A stretch of DNA of 64,000 nucleotides from contig NZ_VCHX02000083.1 in assembly GCF_005768555.2 (NCBI RefSeq), positions 1 to 64,000 of the forward strand, read 5' to 3'. Of the stretch, positions 43,526 to 52,480 are shown piece after piece (the stretch's first letter is position 1; every line of letters begins with the position of its first letter). Source of the DNA: Streptomyces sporangiiformans (GTDB lineage Bacteria; Actinomycetota; Actinomycetes; Streptomycetales; Streptomycetaceae). The notes under the pieces were generated by a model. The model did not search any database. It was not told where the DNA came from and worked only from the letters and a program-made list of their open reading frames with translations. The translations under genes were made by a program, and so were the position numbers.

Positions 43526-44587
43526 ATGAACGACGCCACGCTCTCCGTCCGCGACCTGCACGCCGAGCCCGGCACCAAGGCCCGCGGCACCGTCCGGGCC
43601 GACCTCGGCACCCTCACCGCGGACATTCCGCTGACCCTGGTCAACGGCTCCCGCCCCGGCCCTCGGGTCGTCATCACCGCGGGCGTGCACGGCGGCGAAT
43701 TCACGCCCATCGACGCCGTCGCGCGCCTGGCGAGCCTGCTGGAACCCGGTGAGGTGCGCGGACAGGTGATCATCTGTCCGGTCGCCAACCCCAACGCCGT
43801 GTACCAGGGCCGGCTCAACGTCTCCCCGGCCGACGGTGTGAACATCAACCGTGTCTTCCCCGGCGACCCGGCCGGCGGCCCCACCGAGCGGCTGGCCGCC
43901 TGGCTCTTCACCCACCTCGTCGACGGCGCCGACGTCTACATCGACCTGCACTGTGGCGGCATCGACCAGGTCCTGCGGGACTTCGTCGGCTACCGCCTCA
44001 CCGGTGACCCGGACCTCGACAAGGCCACGGCCGAACTGGCGGGCTCCTTCGGCATCGAGGACGTCATCCTCGGACTGAAGGCAGACGGCGGCAACAGCCA
44101 CGCGGCCGCCGCCCGCCGGGGCATCTCAGCCGTACTCGTCGAGGTGGGCCAACTCGGGCAGCGTGACGGGGCAACGGCCCGCCGCCGCGTCGACGGCCTG
44201 TTCCGGGCGCTGCGCCACCTGGGCGTGCTGGACCCGGACGACTCCGCCCCGGCGCCGATCCGCGAGTGGGTCTGGTCCGCCGGTGCCACCGCCGAGGCCA
44301 CCGGCCTGTGGTACCCGGAGTTCTCCTTCGACGCCGACGTCATCGGCGAAGTGGCGGAGGGCGACGTCCTCGGCCGCATCATCGACCCGGCCGACGGCAC
44401 GGAGCACACGGTCCACGCACCGGCCGGCGGGCGGATCTTCTACGGCATGCACGGCCTCACCGTCGCCCCCGGCACCGAACTCGCCGCCCTCGCCGTCCCG
44501 TGGGACCCCGACACGGCCGCGCGCCCCGACACCCTCCGGACCCCCGGTACGGGTGCCGGATCCGACGAGGCGGGTCCCCGCACCTAG
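43526..44587 (+). CDS. Succinylglutamate desuccinylase/aspartoacylase-family deacylase, copy 1
   Basis: A 353-residue zinc amidohydrolase-type protein of the M14-related AstE/AspA family, which removes acyl groups from N-acylated amino acids and diamines. Zinc ligands are visible in AGVHGGEFTPIDAV (His and Glu, ~residues 52-58) and YIDLHCGGIDQ (His ~139). A beta-rich C-terminal region follows (GEVAEGDVLGRIIDPADGTEHTVHAPAGGRIFYG). ATG 43520 overlaps the upstream stop, but GGAGG is only one base away; ATG 43526, seven bases from it, is the better start. A second family member, at 50070, lies in the same operon. The family includes DoeB of ectoine breakdown; the substrate here is unknown. Confidence 0.85.
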   Translation: MNDATLSVRDLHAEPGTKARGTVRADLGTLTADIPLTLVNGSRPGPRVVITAGVHGGEFTPIDAVARLASLLEPGEVRGQVIICPVANPNAVYQGRLNVSPADGVNINRVFPGDPAGGPTERLAAWLFTHLVDGADVYIDLHCGGIDQVLRDFVGYRLTGDPDLDKATAELAGSFGIEDVILGLKADGGNSHAAAARRGISAVLVEVGQLGQRDGATARRRVDGLFRALRHLGVLDPDDSAPAPIREWVWSAGATAEATGLWYPEFSFDADVIGEVAEGDVLGRIIDPADGTEHTVHAPAGGRIFYGMHGLTVAPGTELAALAVPWDPDTAARPDTLRTPGTGAGSDEAGPRT

Positions 44588-44668
44588 ACCCCCTTCAAGC
44601 CCCCCTTCCCCTTTCCCCCTTCCCCAGCCGCTCCCCTTCTCGCGGCCGGCACCACCAGGAGGCACACC

Positions 44669-45775
44669 ATGAAAGATGCCCGAATAGACCGCAGACTGTT
44701 CCTGCGAGGAATAGGCGGGGTCACGGCGGGCGTCGCCGCCGCGACCACCCTCAGCGCCTGCGGCACCGGCACCAGCCGGTCCGGTTCCAGCAGCGCCAAG
44801 GCCGACGGCAAGACGGTGGTCGTCCGCGACAGCGGCGGTTCCTACGGCGCGGCCCTGCAGAAGGCGATCTACACGCCGTTCACGCAGGAGACCGGCATCC
44901 AGGTGAAGGTGCTCAACCTGGACGACGCTCCGCTGCTGGCGCAGATCAAGCAGGGCCGTCCGCAGTGCGACCTCATCAACAACTCGATGATGTCTCACAC
45001 CAAGTACGTCAAGCAGGACGCCCTGGAGACGCTGGACCCCGAGCGGGTCAAGAGCGTGAAGAGCGCGAAGATCCCCGAGGCCCAGATCACCGACCACGCC
45101 ATCGGGCACAGCTTCTACGGCCAGTGCATCGCGTACCGCACCGACGCCTTCGGCGGTAAGAAGCCGGAGTCGTGGGCGGACTTCTGGGACACCAAGGCGT
45201 TCAAGGGTGCCCGCGCGATGGTCCACCCGGACGGTGACCTGCCTGAGCTGGAGTTCGCGCTGCTCGCCGACGGTGTCCCGATGGACAAGCTGTACCCGCT
45301 GGATGTGGACCGCGCGTTCAAGGTGCTGACCCGGCTGCGCTCGAACATCAAGAAGTTCTGGGACAGCGGCCCGCTCCCCGGCGTGCTCCTCAGCCGCGAG
45401 GAGGTCACGATGTCCACCGTCTGGGACGGCCGGATCGCCGATCTGCAGAAGCAGGGCGTCCCGGTCGAGCGGCAGCTCAACGGCATGCGCCGCCAGTTCC
45501 AGGGCTATGCCATCGCCAAGGGCGCGGCCAACGTGGATGCCGCCTACCAGCTGATGGACTTCTCGCTGCGGGCGGAGAGCCAGGCCGCGCTGGCGAAGGC
45601 CTTCCCGTCGAACCCGGCTTCTCCGGTGGCTTACGCCAAGCTCTCCGAGGACGAGCGCAACGCTCTCGCGGGTGCGCCGAAGTACTACGACAAGGGTTTT
45701 GACGCGGATGTCGACTGGTGGCTGAAGAACGAAGCGGCTGTCACCAAGCGCTGGCTGGGGTGGGCTCGTGGCTGA
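44669..45775 (+). CDS. Polyamine-type ABC transporter substrate-binding lipoprotein (Tat signal)
   Basis: A 368-residue binding protein. The N-terminus DRRLFLRGIGG is a twin-arginine signal, and the lipobox TTLSAC gives a lipid-anchored mature protein at Cys31. The mature start TVVVRDSGGSYGAALQKAIYTPFTQETGIQVKVL and later DLINNSMMSH, YRTDAFGGKKPESWADFWD and AMVHPDGDLPELEFALLADG match PotD/spermidine-putrescine-type receptors. It overlaps the ATPase gene by eight bases. It defines the substrate of the operon, probably a cationic or N-acylated amine. Confidence 0.88.
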   Translation: MKDARIDRRLFLRGIGGVTAGVAAATTLSACGTGTSRSGSSSAKADGKTVVVRDSGGSYGAALQKAIYTPFTQETGIQVKVLNLDDAPLLAQIKQGRPQCDLINNSMMSHTKYVKQDALETLDPERVKSVKSAKIPEAQITDHAIGHSFYGQCIAYRTDAFGGKKPESWADFWDTKAFKGARAMVHPDGDLPELEFALLADGVPMDKLYPLDVDRAFKVLTRLRSNIKKFWDSGPLPGVLLSREEVTMSTVWDGRIADLQKQGVPVERQLNGMRRQFQGYAIAKGAANVDAAYQLMDFSLRAESQAALAKAFPSNPASPVAYAKLSEDERNALAGAPKYYDKGFDADVDWWLKNEAAVTKRWLGWARG

Positions 45776-46907
45776 GTTCGGTATCGCCGCACCGTCTGTC
45801 AAGGTGGCCGGCGGTAAGCCGGCCACCGCGACCGGCAAGTCGCTGTCGGTGGTGGCCCTGCGTAAGACGTACGGGGACGTCGTCGCCGTCGACGAGGCGT
45901 CCATGGAGATCGCGGCCGGGGAGTTCGTCACCTTCCTCGGCGCCTCGGGGTCGGGCAAGACCACGACGCTGATGATGATCGCCGGGTTCTGCGAACCCGA
46001 CTCCGGCACCATCACCGTCGGGGACCGTGACGTGACCCGGCTCGCGCCGCAGAAGCGGAACCTCGGTTTCGTCTTCCAGCAGTACCTGCTCTTCCCGCAC
46101 ATGACGGTCAGCGAGAACGTCGCCTTCCCGCTCACGCTGCGCGGAGTGCCCAAGGCCGAGATCCGCAAGCGGGTCGGGGAGACGCTGGAGATCGCCGGCC
46201 TGTCCGGGTTCGGCGGGCGCAAGCCGCGCGAGCTGTCCGGTGGTCAGCAGCAGCGTGTCGCCCTGTGCCGGGCGCTGGTCTACCGCCCGCCGGTCATCCT
46301 CATGGACGAGCCGCTGGGCGCGCTGGACAAGAAGCTGCGAGACCAGCTGCAGGTCGAGATCAAGTCCATCCAGCAGGAACTCGGCCTGACCGTCATCTAT
46401 GTGACGCATGATCAGGAAGAGGCGCTGGTCATGTCGGACCGCATCGCGGTGATGCGCAACGGCCTGATCGAGCAGTTCGACACCCCGCGGGAGCTTTTCG
46501 AGCGGCCGAGGACTCCCTTCGTCGCGGACTTCCTCGGCGCGGCCAACTTCCTGCCCGGCCGCGTGGAGAAGCACACCGACGAGCACACCCTGGTCCGCCT
46601 CGACAACTCCGGCGGCCTGCTGAAGGCACGGCGCCACCAGCTGGCATCCGGCACCGAGGTGAAGGTCGCCGTGCAGCCGGGCCGGCTGCGGGCCTGCGCC
46701 GACGACGACGGCTTCTGTACCGGCACGGTCGAGACCGCCACCTATGTGGGCACCCTGGTGCGCGCGGGGGTGCGGATCGACGGCAAGGAGGCGCCGCTGC
46801 TGCGCCTGGAAGTACCGGCCGGCCGCGGTCCCGTCGCCGGCGAGCGGGTCGGGATCACCGCCGACCCGGACGACGTCAACCTCTTCGCCGGCGAACAGGG
46901 AGGGTGA
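45768..46907 (+). CDS. ABC transporter ATP-binding protein (PotA type)
   Basis: A 379-residue ATPase. Walker A is FLGASGSGKTTTLMMIAGF (~56-74), the Q-loop is VFQQYLLFPHMTVSENV, the signature is LSGGQQQRVALCRAL (~156-170), and Walker B is VILMDEPLGALDKKL (~176-190) with the switch His in YVTHDQEEAL. The C-terminal TOBE domain begins around residue 290, as in polyamine and iron importers. GTG 45768 overlaps the binding-protein gene, so the transporter genes are coupled. It energises the permeases at 46911 and 47801. Confidence 0.92.
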   Translation: MAEFGIAAPSVKVAGGKPATATGKSLSVVALRKTYGDVVAVDEASMEIAAGEFVTFLGASGSGKTTTLMMIAGFCEPDSGTITVGDRDVTRLAPQKRNLGFVFQQYLLFPHMTVSENVAFPLTLRGVPKAEIRKRVGETLEIAGLSGFGGRKPRELSGGQQQRVALCRALVYRPPVILMDEPLGALDKKLRDQLQVEIKSIQQELGLTVIYVTHDQEEALVMSDRIAVMRNGLIEQFDTPRELFERPRTPFVADFLGAANFLPGRVEKHTDEHTLVRLDNSGGLLKARRHQLASGTEVKVAVQPGRLRACADDDGFCTGTVETATYVGTLVRAGVRIDGKEAPLLRLEVPAGRGPVAGERVGITADPDDVNLFAGEQGG

Positions 46908-46910
46908 GCC

Positions 46911-47804
46911 ATGGCCGCCCTCACCGCCACCGCCCCAGCCCGTCCGCGCAAGCTCCTGGCTTCGCGCAAGACCCGGGTCGGGATCCTCTACGCGCTGCCC
47001 GTCGTCGTCTACCTGCTGGTGCTGTTCGTCTACCCGATCTTCAGCACACTGCTCCTCAGCCTGAAGAACACCGACGGATCGCTCACCCTGCACTGGTACG
47101 CCGACGCGCTGACCGGGGTCAACCTCTCCGTCCTGATCACCACGCTGCGGATTTCCGCCGAAACGGCGCTGCTCAGCCTGGTGTTCGGGTTCCTCCTGGC
47201 GAACGCGATCTCCCGGCTCAAGCCCCTGTGGGCCGGACTGGCCATGCTGATCGTGGTCGTGCCGCACTTCATCAGCGCCCTGGTGCGCACCTACGGCTGG
47301 ATCATCATGCTCGGCGACAAGGGCCTGGTGAACGAGAGCCTGGCCGGCATGTCGGCACCGGGGGCGCCGTACCAGCTGCTCTACAACGAGTTGGGCGTGG
47401 TCATCGGCACCACCTCGATGATGCTCCCCTACACGGTGCTGCTGCTGTACGGCGTGATGCGCGGTGTGGACCGGCGGCTGCTGGCCGCCGCGGCCAGCAT
47501 GGGCGCGGGACGCGTGACGATCTTCCGCCGGGTCTACCTGCCGCTGGTCGCCCCCGGCCTTGCCAGTGCCGGACTGCTCAGCTTCATCCTCTCGCTGGGC
47601 TACTACATCACCCCCGCCCTGATGGGCGGACCCAACCAGACGATGATCGCCACCCTGATCAACCAGCAGGTGACGAAGGAGAGCCAGTGGAACGGGGCGG
47701 CCGCTCAGGGCGTCATCCTGCTGCTGCTGACCTTCGCCGGACTGCTGCTGGTCAAGCTCGTCACCTCGCTCGGCGCCAGCCGTAGGAAGAGGAGCGCATC
47801 ATGA
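46911..47804 (+). CDS. ABC transporter permease (PotB type)
   Basis: A 297-residue permease with six predicted helices. Helix 1 is ILYALPVVVYLLVLFVYPIFSTLLLSL; the middle segment is LVRTYGWIIMLGDKGLVNESLAGM; the EAA loop is AAASMGAGRVTIFRRVYLPLVAPGLASAGLL (~190-220). These features match PotB/type 2 polyamine permeases. ATG 46911 lies four bases after the ATPase stop, and the gene overlaps the next permease by four bases. Confidence 0.92.
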   Translation: MAALTATAPARPRKLLASRKTRVGILYALPVVVYLLVLFVYPIFSTLLLSLKNTDGSLTLHWYADALTGVNLSVLITTLRISAETALLSLVFGFLLANAISRLKPLWAGLAMLIVVVPHFISALVRTYGWIIMLGDKGLVNESLAGMSAPGAPYQLLYNELGVVIGTTSMMLPYTVLLLYGVMRGVDRRLLAAAASMGAGRVTIFRRVYLPLVAPGLASAGLLSFILSLGYYITPALMGGPNQTMIATLINQQVTKESQWNGAAAQGVILLLLTFAGLLLVKLVTSLGASRRKRSAS

Positions 47805-48667
47805 TGGAACTGCGCAGCACCCTCGTCGGACGGATCGTCCTGACAGCGGTCGCCACCGTGATCCTGCTGTTCCTGGCGCTGCCGATCGTCGTCATCCTCG
47901 TCACCTCCTTCAGCAACAACGCCTTCGCGCAGTTCCCGCCGGAAGTGTGGACGCTGAACTGGTACAAGGCACTGTTCGCCGACGGCAGCAAATGGCCGGC
48001 CGCGCTCTCCCTGAGCGCCCTGGTCGCCGCCCTGAGCACCGTGTTCTCCCTCATCATCGGGGTGACCGCGGCGACCGCCCTGACCCGCAGCGAACTCCCG
48101 CTGCGCTCGGCGGTCTACGCCCTGGTCCTCGGACCGCTGGTCATCCCGCAGATCGTCACCGCACTGGGCCTGTTCCTGCTCTTCGAACCCGCCGCGATGC
48201 TGGGCAGCCCCATCGCCATCGCCCTCGGGCACACCGTGCTGGCCTCGCCGATCGCGGTGCTGATCCTGATCGCGACGCTGCGCGGGATCGACGAGCGGCT
48301 GGAGGATGCCGCGGCGAGCATGGGAGCGGGCCGTCTGACGATCGCCCGGCGGATCACCTTCCCCCTCGCCGCGCCCGGGATGATCGCGGCGGCGATCTTC
48401 TCCTTCATCACCAGCTTCGACGAGTTCTACATCTCCCAGTTCCTGTCCTCGGTCGACACCGTCACCCTGCCGGTGCAGGTCTACAACTCCCTGACCTTCG
48501 AGATCGATCCCAGCGTGACCGCGGTCAGCGCGATCCTCATCGCCTTCGCGATCCTCGCCCTCGGCCTGGTGGCCCTGGTGCGCTGGCTCGGTTCCGGGCG
48601 GCAGGACTCCCTGCTGTCGGTCGAGAACACGGTAGGAGTCGCCGCTCCGGGAGGTGAGGCCGTATGA
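47801..48667 (+). CDS. ABC transporter permease (PotC type)
   Basis: A 288-residue permease with six predicted helices. Helix 1 is VLTAVATVILLFLALPIVVILVTSF; the EAA loop is DAAASMGAGRLTIARRITFPLAAPGMIAAAIFSF; FDEFYISQFLSSVDTVTLPVQVYNSLTFEIDP is typical of PotC partners. ATG 47801 overlaps the previous stop by four bases; the next codon is also ATG. The gene in turn overlaps the aminotransferase start by four bases, so uptake and metabolism are made from one coupled message. Confidence 0.92.
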   Translation: MMELRSTLVGRIVLTAVATVILLFLALPIVVILVTSFSNNAFAQFPPEVWTLNWYKALFADGSKWPAALSLSALVAALSTVFSLIIGVTAATALTRSELPLRSAVYALVLGPLVIPQIVTALGLFLLFEPAAMLGSPIAIALGHTVLASPIAVLILIATLRGIDERLEDAAASMGAGRLTIARRITFPLAAPGMIAAAIFSFITSFDEFYISQFLSSVDTVTLPVQVYNSLTFEIDPSVTAVSAILIAFAILALGLVALVRWLGSGRQDSLLSVENTVGVAAPGGEAV

Positions 48668-50046
48668 CCGCCGCCACCGCTCAGCTGACCGCCGCCACCG
48701 CTCAGCGGCACCTGCTGCTGCACATGACCGCCAACGGTTCGCTCGGCCCCGAGGGCGAGGACCTCCTCGTCGTCCGGCGTGGGGAGGGCCCGTACGTCGA
48801 GGACGCGGACGGCAGGCGCTACATCGACGGCCTGTCGGGGCTGTACTGCTGCCAGCTGGGTTACTCCTACGGCCCCGAGTTCGCCGAGGCGGCGGAGAAG
48901 CAGCTGCGCGAGCTGTGCTACAGCCCGCTGTGGCTCGGCTCCGCGCACCCGCCGGCGATCGAACTCGCCGAGCGGCTGTCCCGGATCGCCCCCGTCGACA
49001 TCGAGCACACCTTCTTCTCCGGCGGCGGCGCCGAAGCCGTCGAGACCGCCTGGAAGATCGCCCGCCGCTACCACACCCTGAACGGCGAACCCGGCCGCAC
49101 CAAGGCCATCGCCCGGCGCGGCGCCTACCACGGCCTGACCATCGGGGCCCTGTCCCTCACCGACGACCCCGGCCTGACGGACCCGTACGGCCCGCCGGCG
49201 ATCGACACCCGGTTCGTGTCGAACACCAGCCGCTTCGGCCTCGCACCGGAGTTCGCCGACGACACCGCCTTCACCGCGCACCTGCTGGCCGAGCTGGAGG
49301 CCGAGATCCTGGCCGAGGGCCCGGAGACGATCGCCATGCTGATCGCCGAGCCGGTGCAGAACCGGGGCGGCTGCATCACCCCGCCCAAGGGCTACTGGCA
49401 GGGGTTGCGGGCGCTGGCCGACCGGTACGGCTTCCTGCTCGTCGCCGACGAAGTGATCACCGCCTTCGGCCGCCTCGGCGAGTGGTTCGGCGGTGACCGG
49501 TACGGTGCCCGCCCGGACATGATCACCGTCGCCAAGGGCATCACCGCCGGATACGCCCCGATGGGCGCCACCCTGGTGAGCACCAAGGTCACCGAGGTCA
49601 TCAACCGGCCCGGCGCGGTCCTCAACCACGGCTACACCTTCGCCGGGCACCCGCTGAGCGCGGCCATCGCCCTGCGCAACCTGGAGATCATGGAGCGGGA
49701 CCGGATCCTGGACAACGTCCGCGGTCTCCAGGACGTCCTGGCGAAACGCATGGCGGCCCTCACGGACCTGCCGATCGTCGGCGACGTCCGCGGCAGCGGG
49801 TTCTTCTACTCCTGCGAACTCGTCGGCGACCTCGACGGCGGCGGCTTCAGCGACCGCGCCCGGGCCGATGTGATCGTCGACCTGATCCCGCGCCGGCTGC
49901 GTGAAGCCGGCCTGCTGGCCCGTGTCTACAACCGTTCCGCGCCGCTGGTCCAGATCGCGCCCCCGCTGATCAGCGACCGCGCTCTGCTCGACCGTATCGC
50001 CGCGATCGTCGCCGGCACCCTCGCCGAGGCGTCCGCCCGCATCTGA
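48664..50046 (+). CDS. Class III aminotransferase of the amine operon
   Basis: A 460-residue PLP-dependent omega-aminotransferase. FFSGGGAEAVETAWKIARRYH (~118-138) is the cofactor-phosphate region. The PLP site is LLVADEVITAFGRLGEWFGGDRYGARPDMITVAKGITAGYAPMG (~258-300), with the lysine in VAKGI. The style (YEDADGRRYIDGLSGLYCCQLG near the N-terminus) matches putrescine/beta-alanine:pyruvate aminotransferases. It follows the PotABCD-type importer with a four-base overlap and precedes a deacylase and an aldehyde dehydrogenase, the expected order for turning an imported amine into an acid. Confidence 0.9.
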   Translation: MTAATAQLTAATAQRHLLLHMTANGSLGPEGEDLLVVRRGEGPYVEDADGRRYIDGLSGLYCCQLGYSYGPEFAEAAEKQLRELCYSPLWLGSAHPPAIELAERLSRIAPVDIEHTFFSGGGAEAVETAWKIARRYHTLNGEPGRTKAIARRGAYHGLTIGALSLTDDPGLTDPYGPPAIDTRFVSNTSRFGLAPEFADDTAFTAHLLAELEAEILAEGPETIAMLIAEPVQNRGGCITPPKGYWQGLRALADRYGFLLVADEVITAFGRLGEWFGGDRYGARPDMITVAKGITAGYAPMGATLVSTKVTEVINRPGAVLNHGYTFAGHPLSAAIALRNLEIMERDRILDNVRGLQDVLAKRMAALTDLPIVGDVRGSGFFYSCELVGDLDGGGFSDRARADVIVDLIPRRLREAGLLARVYNRSAPLVQIAPPLISDRALLDRIAAIVAGTLAEASARI

Positions 50047-50069
50047 TCCACGTATTGGGAAGGAACCAC

Positions 50070-51023
50070 ATGTACTCCATCGGTCCGCTGACCGTCGCCC
50101 CCGGCGAGCGCGCCCAGGGCCTCATCCCGGTCGGCACCAGCACCTACGGCGTGGAGCTCGGCATTCCGCTGATCGTCGTCAACGGTGAGCAGGACGGCCC
50201 GGTCCTGTGTGTGGACGCGGGCGTACACGGCGACGAGTACGACGGCCAGGAGGCCGTCCGGCGCGTGCTCGCCGAGATCGACCCGGCCACCCTGCGCGGC
50301 ACCGTCGTCGGCATCCCCTGCCTGAACACCCCCGCCTTCGAGGCGGCCGCCCGCGCCAGCGGCATCGACCACCTCAACCTCAACCGCATCTTCCCCGGCG
50401 ACGCGGAGGGCTCGTACTCCCAGCGGCTGGCCGCCACCTTCGTCGAGCAGGTCGTGCCGGCCGTCGACGCCCTGGTCGACCTGCACACCGGCGGCGCCTA
50501 CGGCGAGATCGCCCCGCTGGTCATCCTGCAGGGCGGCTACGAGGACCTGGCCACCGATCTGGCGCTGGCGGCCGGTCACGAGCTGGTCTGGAAGGGCGGC
50601 AAGTGGGGCGGCACGGTCCGCCACCCCGCTCTCGCGGCGGGCAAGCCCGCCATCACCATCGAGGTCGGCGGCGGCACCTACCGCGAGGCCAATGTCGAGA
50701 CGCACATGAACTCGGTCCGCAACGTCCTGCGCAGCCTCGGCATGACCGACGGCGAGGCGGAGCTGCGGGACACCTACACCACCGTCTCCGGCACCTTCGC
50801 CCGCTCCGCCTCCGGCGGCTTCTTCGTCGCCCGCGCCGAGCCGGGCGAGAACTGCAAGGAAGGCGACCTGATCGCCACCATCACCGACCACTACGGCAAC
50901 ACGCTGGAAGAGGTCACCGCCCCGCAGGACGGCATCGTGCTCTGGGTCCGCCGGATCCGCACCGTCCGCCCCGGCGACGAGGTCGTCATCTTCGGCGAGC
51001 TCCTGGGGGAGATCCGACCATGA
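50070..51023 (+). CDS. Succinylglutamate desuccinylase/aspartoacylase-family deacylase, copy 2
   Basis: A 317-residue M14-related deacylase. Zinc ligands are in DAGVHGDEYDGQEAVRRVL (His and Glu, ~residues 51-54) and ALVDLHTGGAYGE (His ~139). LNRIFPGDAEGSYSQRLAATFV is the family's central pattern, and a C-terminal beta domain contains CKEGDLIATITDHYGNTLEEVTAPQDGIVLWV. It is clearly distinct in sequence from the deacylase at 43526. ATG 50070 has GGAAGGA just upstream, preferred over TTG 50055. It lies 23 bp after the aminotransferase and overlaps the aldehyde dehydrogenase by four bases. The two deacylases may act on different acyl groups or at different stages. Confidence 0.86.
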   Translation: MYSIGPLTVAPGERAQGLIPVGTSTYGVELGIPLIVVNGEQDGPVLCVDAGVHGDEYDGQEAVRRVLAEIDPATLRGTVVGIPCLNTPAFEAAARASGIDHLNLNRIFPGDAEGSYSQRLAATFVEQVVPAVDALVDLHTGGAYGEIAPLVILQGGYEDLATDLALAAGHELVWKGGKWGGTVRHPALAAGKPAITIEVGGGTYREANVETHMNSVRNVLRSLGMTDGEAELRDTYTTVSGTFARSASGGFFVARAEPGENCKEGDLIATITDHYGNTLEEVTAPQDGIVLWVRRIRTVRPGDEVVIFGELLGEIRP

Positions 51024-52480
51024 CCGGCGAACTGCAGCTGACCGAGCTGCTCATCGACGGCAAGCAGGTCCCCGCCGCCGACGGACGCTCCTTCACCGTC
51101 CTCGACCCGTCGAACGGCACGGCCATCGCCCAGGTGGCACTGGCCGGCGAGGCGGACGTGGACCAGGCGGTGGCTGCCGCACGCGCGGCCTTCACCTCTC
51201 CCGAATGGGCCGGGATGCGCGCCGCCGACCGGGGCCGCATCCTCTACCGGATCGCGGAGGCCATCCGCTACCAGGGCGAACGGCTGGCCCGCCTGGAGAG
51301 CCAGGACGTCGGCAAGCCACTGCGCCAGGCCAAGGCCGACGTCGAAGCCGCCGCCCGGTACTTCGAGTTCTACGCGGGCGTCGCCGACAAGCTCGGCGGC
51401 ACCACGGTCCCCCTCGGGCCCGGCCTCATCGACTACACCGTCCGCGAGCCGATCGGCGTCTCCGGCCAGATCATCCCCTTCAACTACCCCCTGCAGAACA
51501 CCGCGAGGGGTTCCGCCCCCGCGTTGGCGGCCGGCTGCACCGTGGTGCTCAAGCCGTCGCCGGAGGCGCCGCTCACCCCGCTGGAGATCGGCAAAATCGC
51601 CCTGGAGTGCGGCCTTCCGCCGGGCGTCCTGAACGTCGTCCCCGGTGACGGCGAGACCGGCGCGGCCCTCGCCGGCCACCCGGACATCAACCAGGTCACC
51701 TTCACCGGCTCGGTGCCCACCGGCATCAAGGTCGCCCAGGCCGCCGCCGCCAACGTGGTCCCCTCCGTCACGGAACTGGGGGGCAAGTCCCCGGTCGTCG
51801 TCTTCGCCGACGCCGACTTCGACCTGGCCCTCGGCGCCGTCGCCGCCTCCGCGTTCGGCAACGCCGGCCAGACCTGCTCGGCCGGCACCCGGCTGCTGCT
51901 CCAGCGCGGCGCCGAGGAGTTCCTCGACAAGCTCGCCGCCCACGCCGCCGCACTGCGCGTCGGCCCGGGTCTCACCGACCCGGACGTCGGCCCGCTGGTC
52001 GCCGCCAGGCAGCGCGACCGCGTGCTGGGCTACCTGGACCTGGCCCGCGAGGAGGGCGCCGTGGCACGGGCCGGTGGCCGTGCGCCGTCCGACCCGGCCC
52101 TGGCTGACGGCTACTACGTCGAGCCGACCGTGCTCACCGGCCTGACCAACGACGCCCGGTGCGCCCGCGAGGAGATCTTCGGCCCCGTCGTCACCGTCAT
52201 CGAGTTCGACGACGCCGACGAGGCCCTGGACATCGCCAACGACAGCCCGTACGGCCTCGCGTCCTACGTCTGGACCCGTGACATCGACAAGGCGATGCGG
52301 CTCGCCGAGGGCATCCGGGCCGGCCAGGTCTACGTCAACGCCACCGGCGTCGGCACCGGCGTCGAACTCCCCTTCGGCGGCTACAAGCACAGCGGCTGGG
52401 GCCGCGAGAAGGGCCTCGAAGGCCTGGCGAGCTACCTGCAGACGAAGAACGTCTGCATCGGGTTCGGGAACCGGTCATGA
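51020..52480 (+). CDS. NAD(P)-dependent aldehyde dehydrogenase of the amine operon
   Basis: A 486-residue aldehyde dehydrogenase. Cofactor site IIPFNYPLQNTARGSAPALAAGCTVVLKPSPEAPLTP (~153-190), general-base Glu in VTELGGKSPVVVF (~252), catalytic Cys in GNAGQTCSAGTRLLL (~286), and C-terminal ELPFGGYKHSGWGREKGLEGL. The sequence is of the betaine/gamma-aminobutyraldehyde type. ATG 51020 overlaps the deacylase stop by four bases. It should oxidise the aldehyde produced by the aminotransferase or by the flavin oxidases in this operon. Confidence 0.92.
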   Translation: MTGELQLTELLIDGKQVPAADGRSFTVLDPSNGTAIAQVALAGEADVDQAVAAARAAFTSPEWAGMRAADRGRILYRIAEAIRYQGERLARLESQDVGKPLRQAKADVEAAARYFEFYAGVADKLGGTTVPLGPGLIDYTVREPIGVSGQIIPFNYPLQNTARGSAPALAAGCTVVLKPSPEAPLTPLEIGKIALECGLPPGVLNVVPGDGETGAALAGHPDINQVTFTGSVPTGIKVAQAAAANVVPSVTELGGKSPVVVFADADFDLALGAVAASAFGNAGQTCSAGTRLLLQRGAEEFLDKLAAHAAALRVGPGLTDPDVGPLVAARQRDRVLGYLDLAREEGAVARAGGRAPSDPALADGYYVEPTVLTGLTNDARCAREEIFGPVVTVIEFDDADEALDIANDSPYGLASYVWTRDIDKAMRLAEGIRAGQVYVNATGVGTGVELPFGGYKHSGWGREKGLEGLASYLQTKNVCIGFGNRS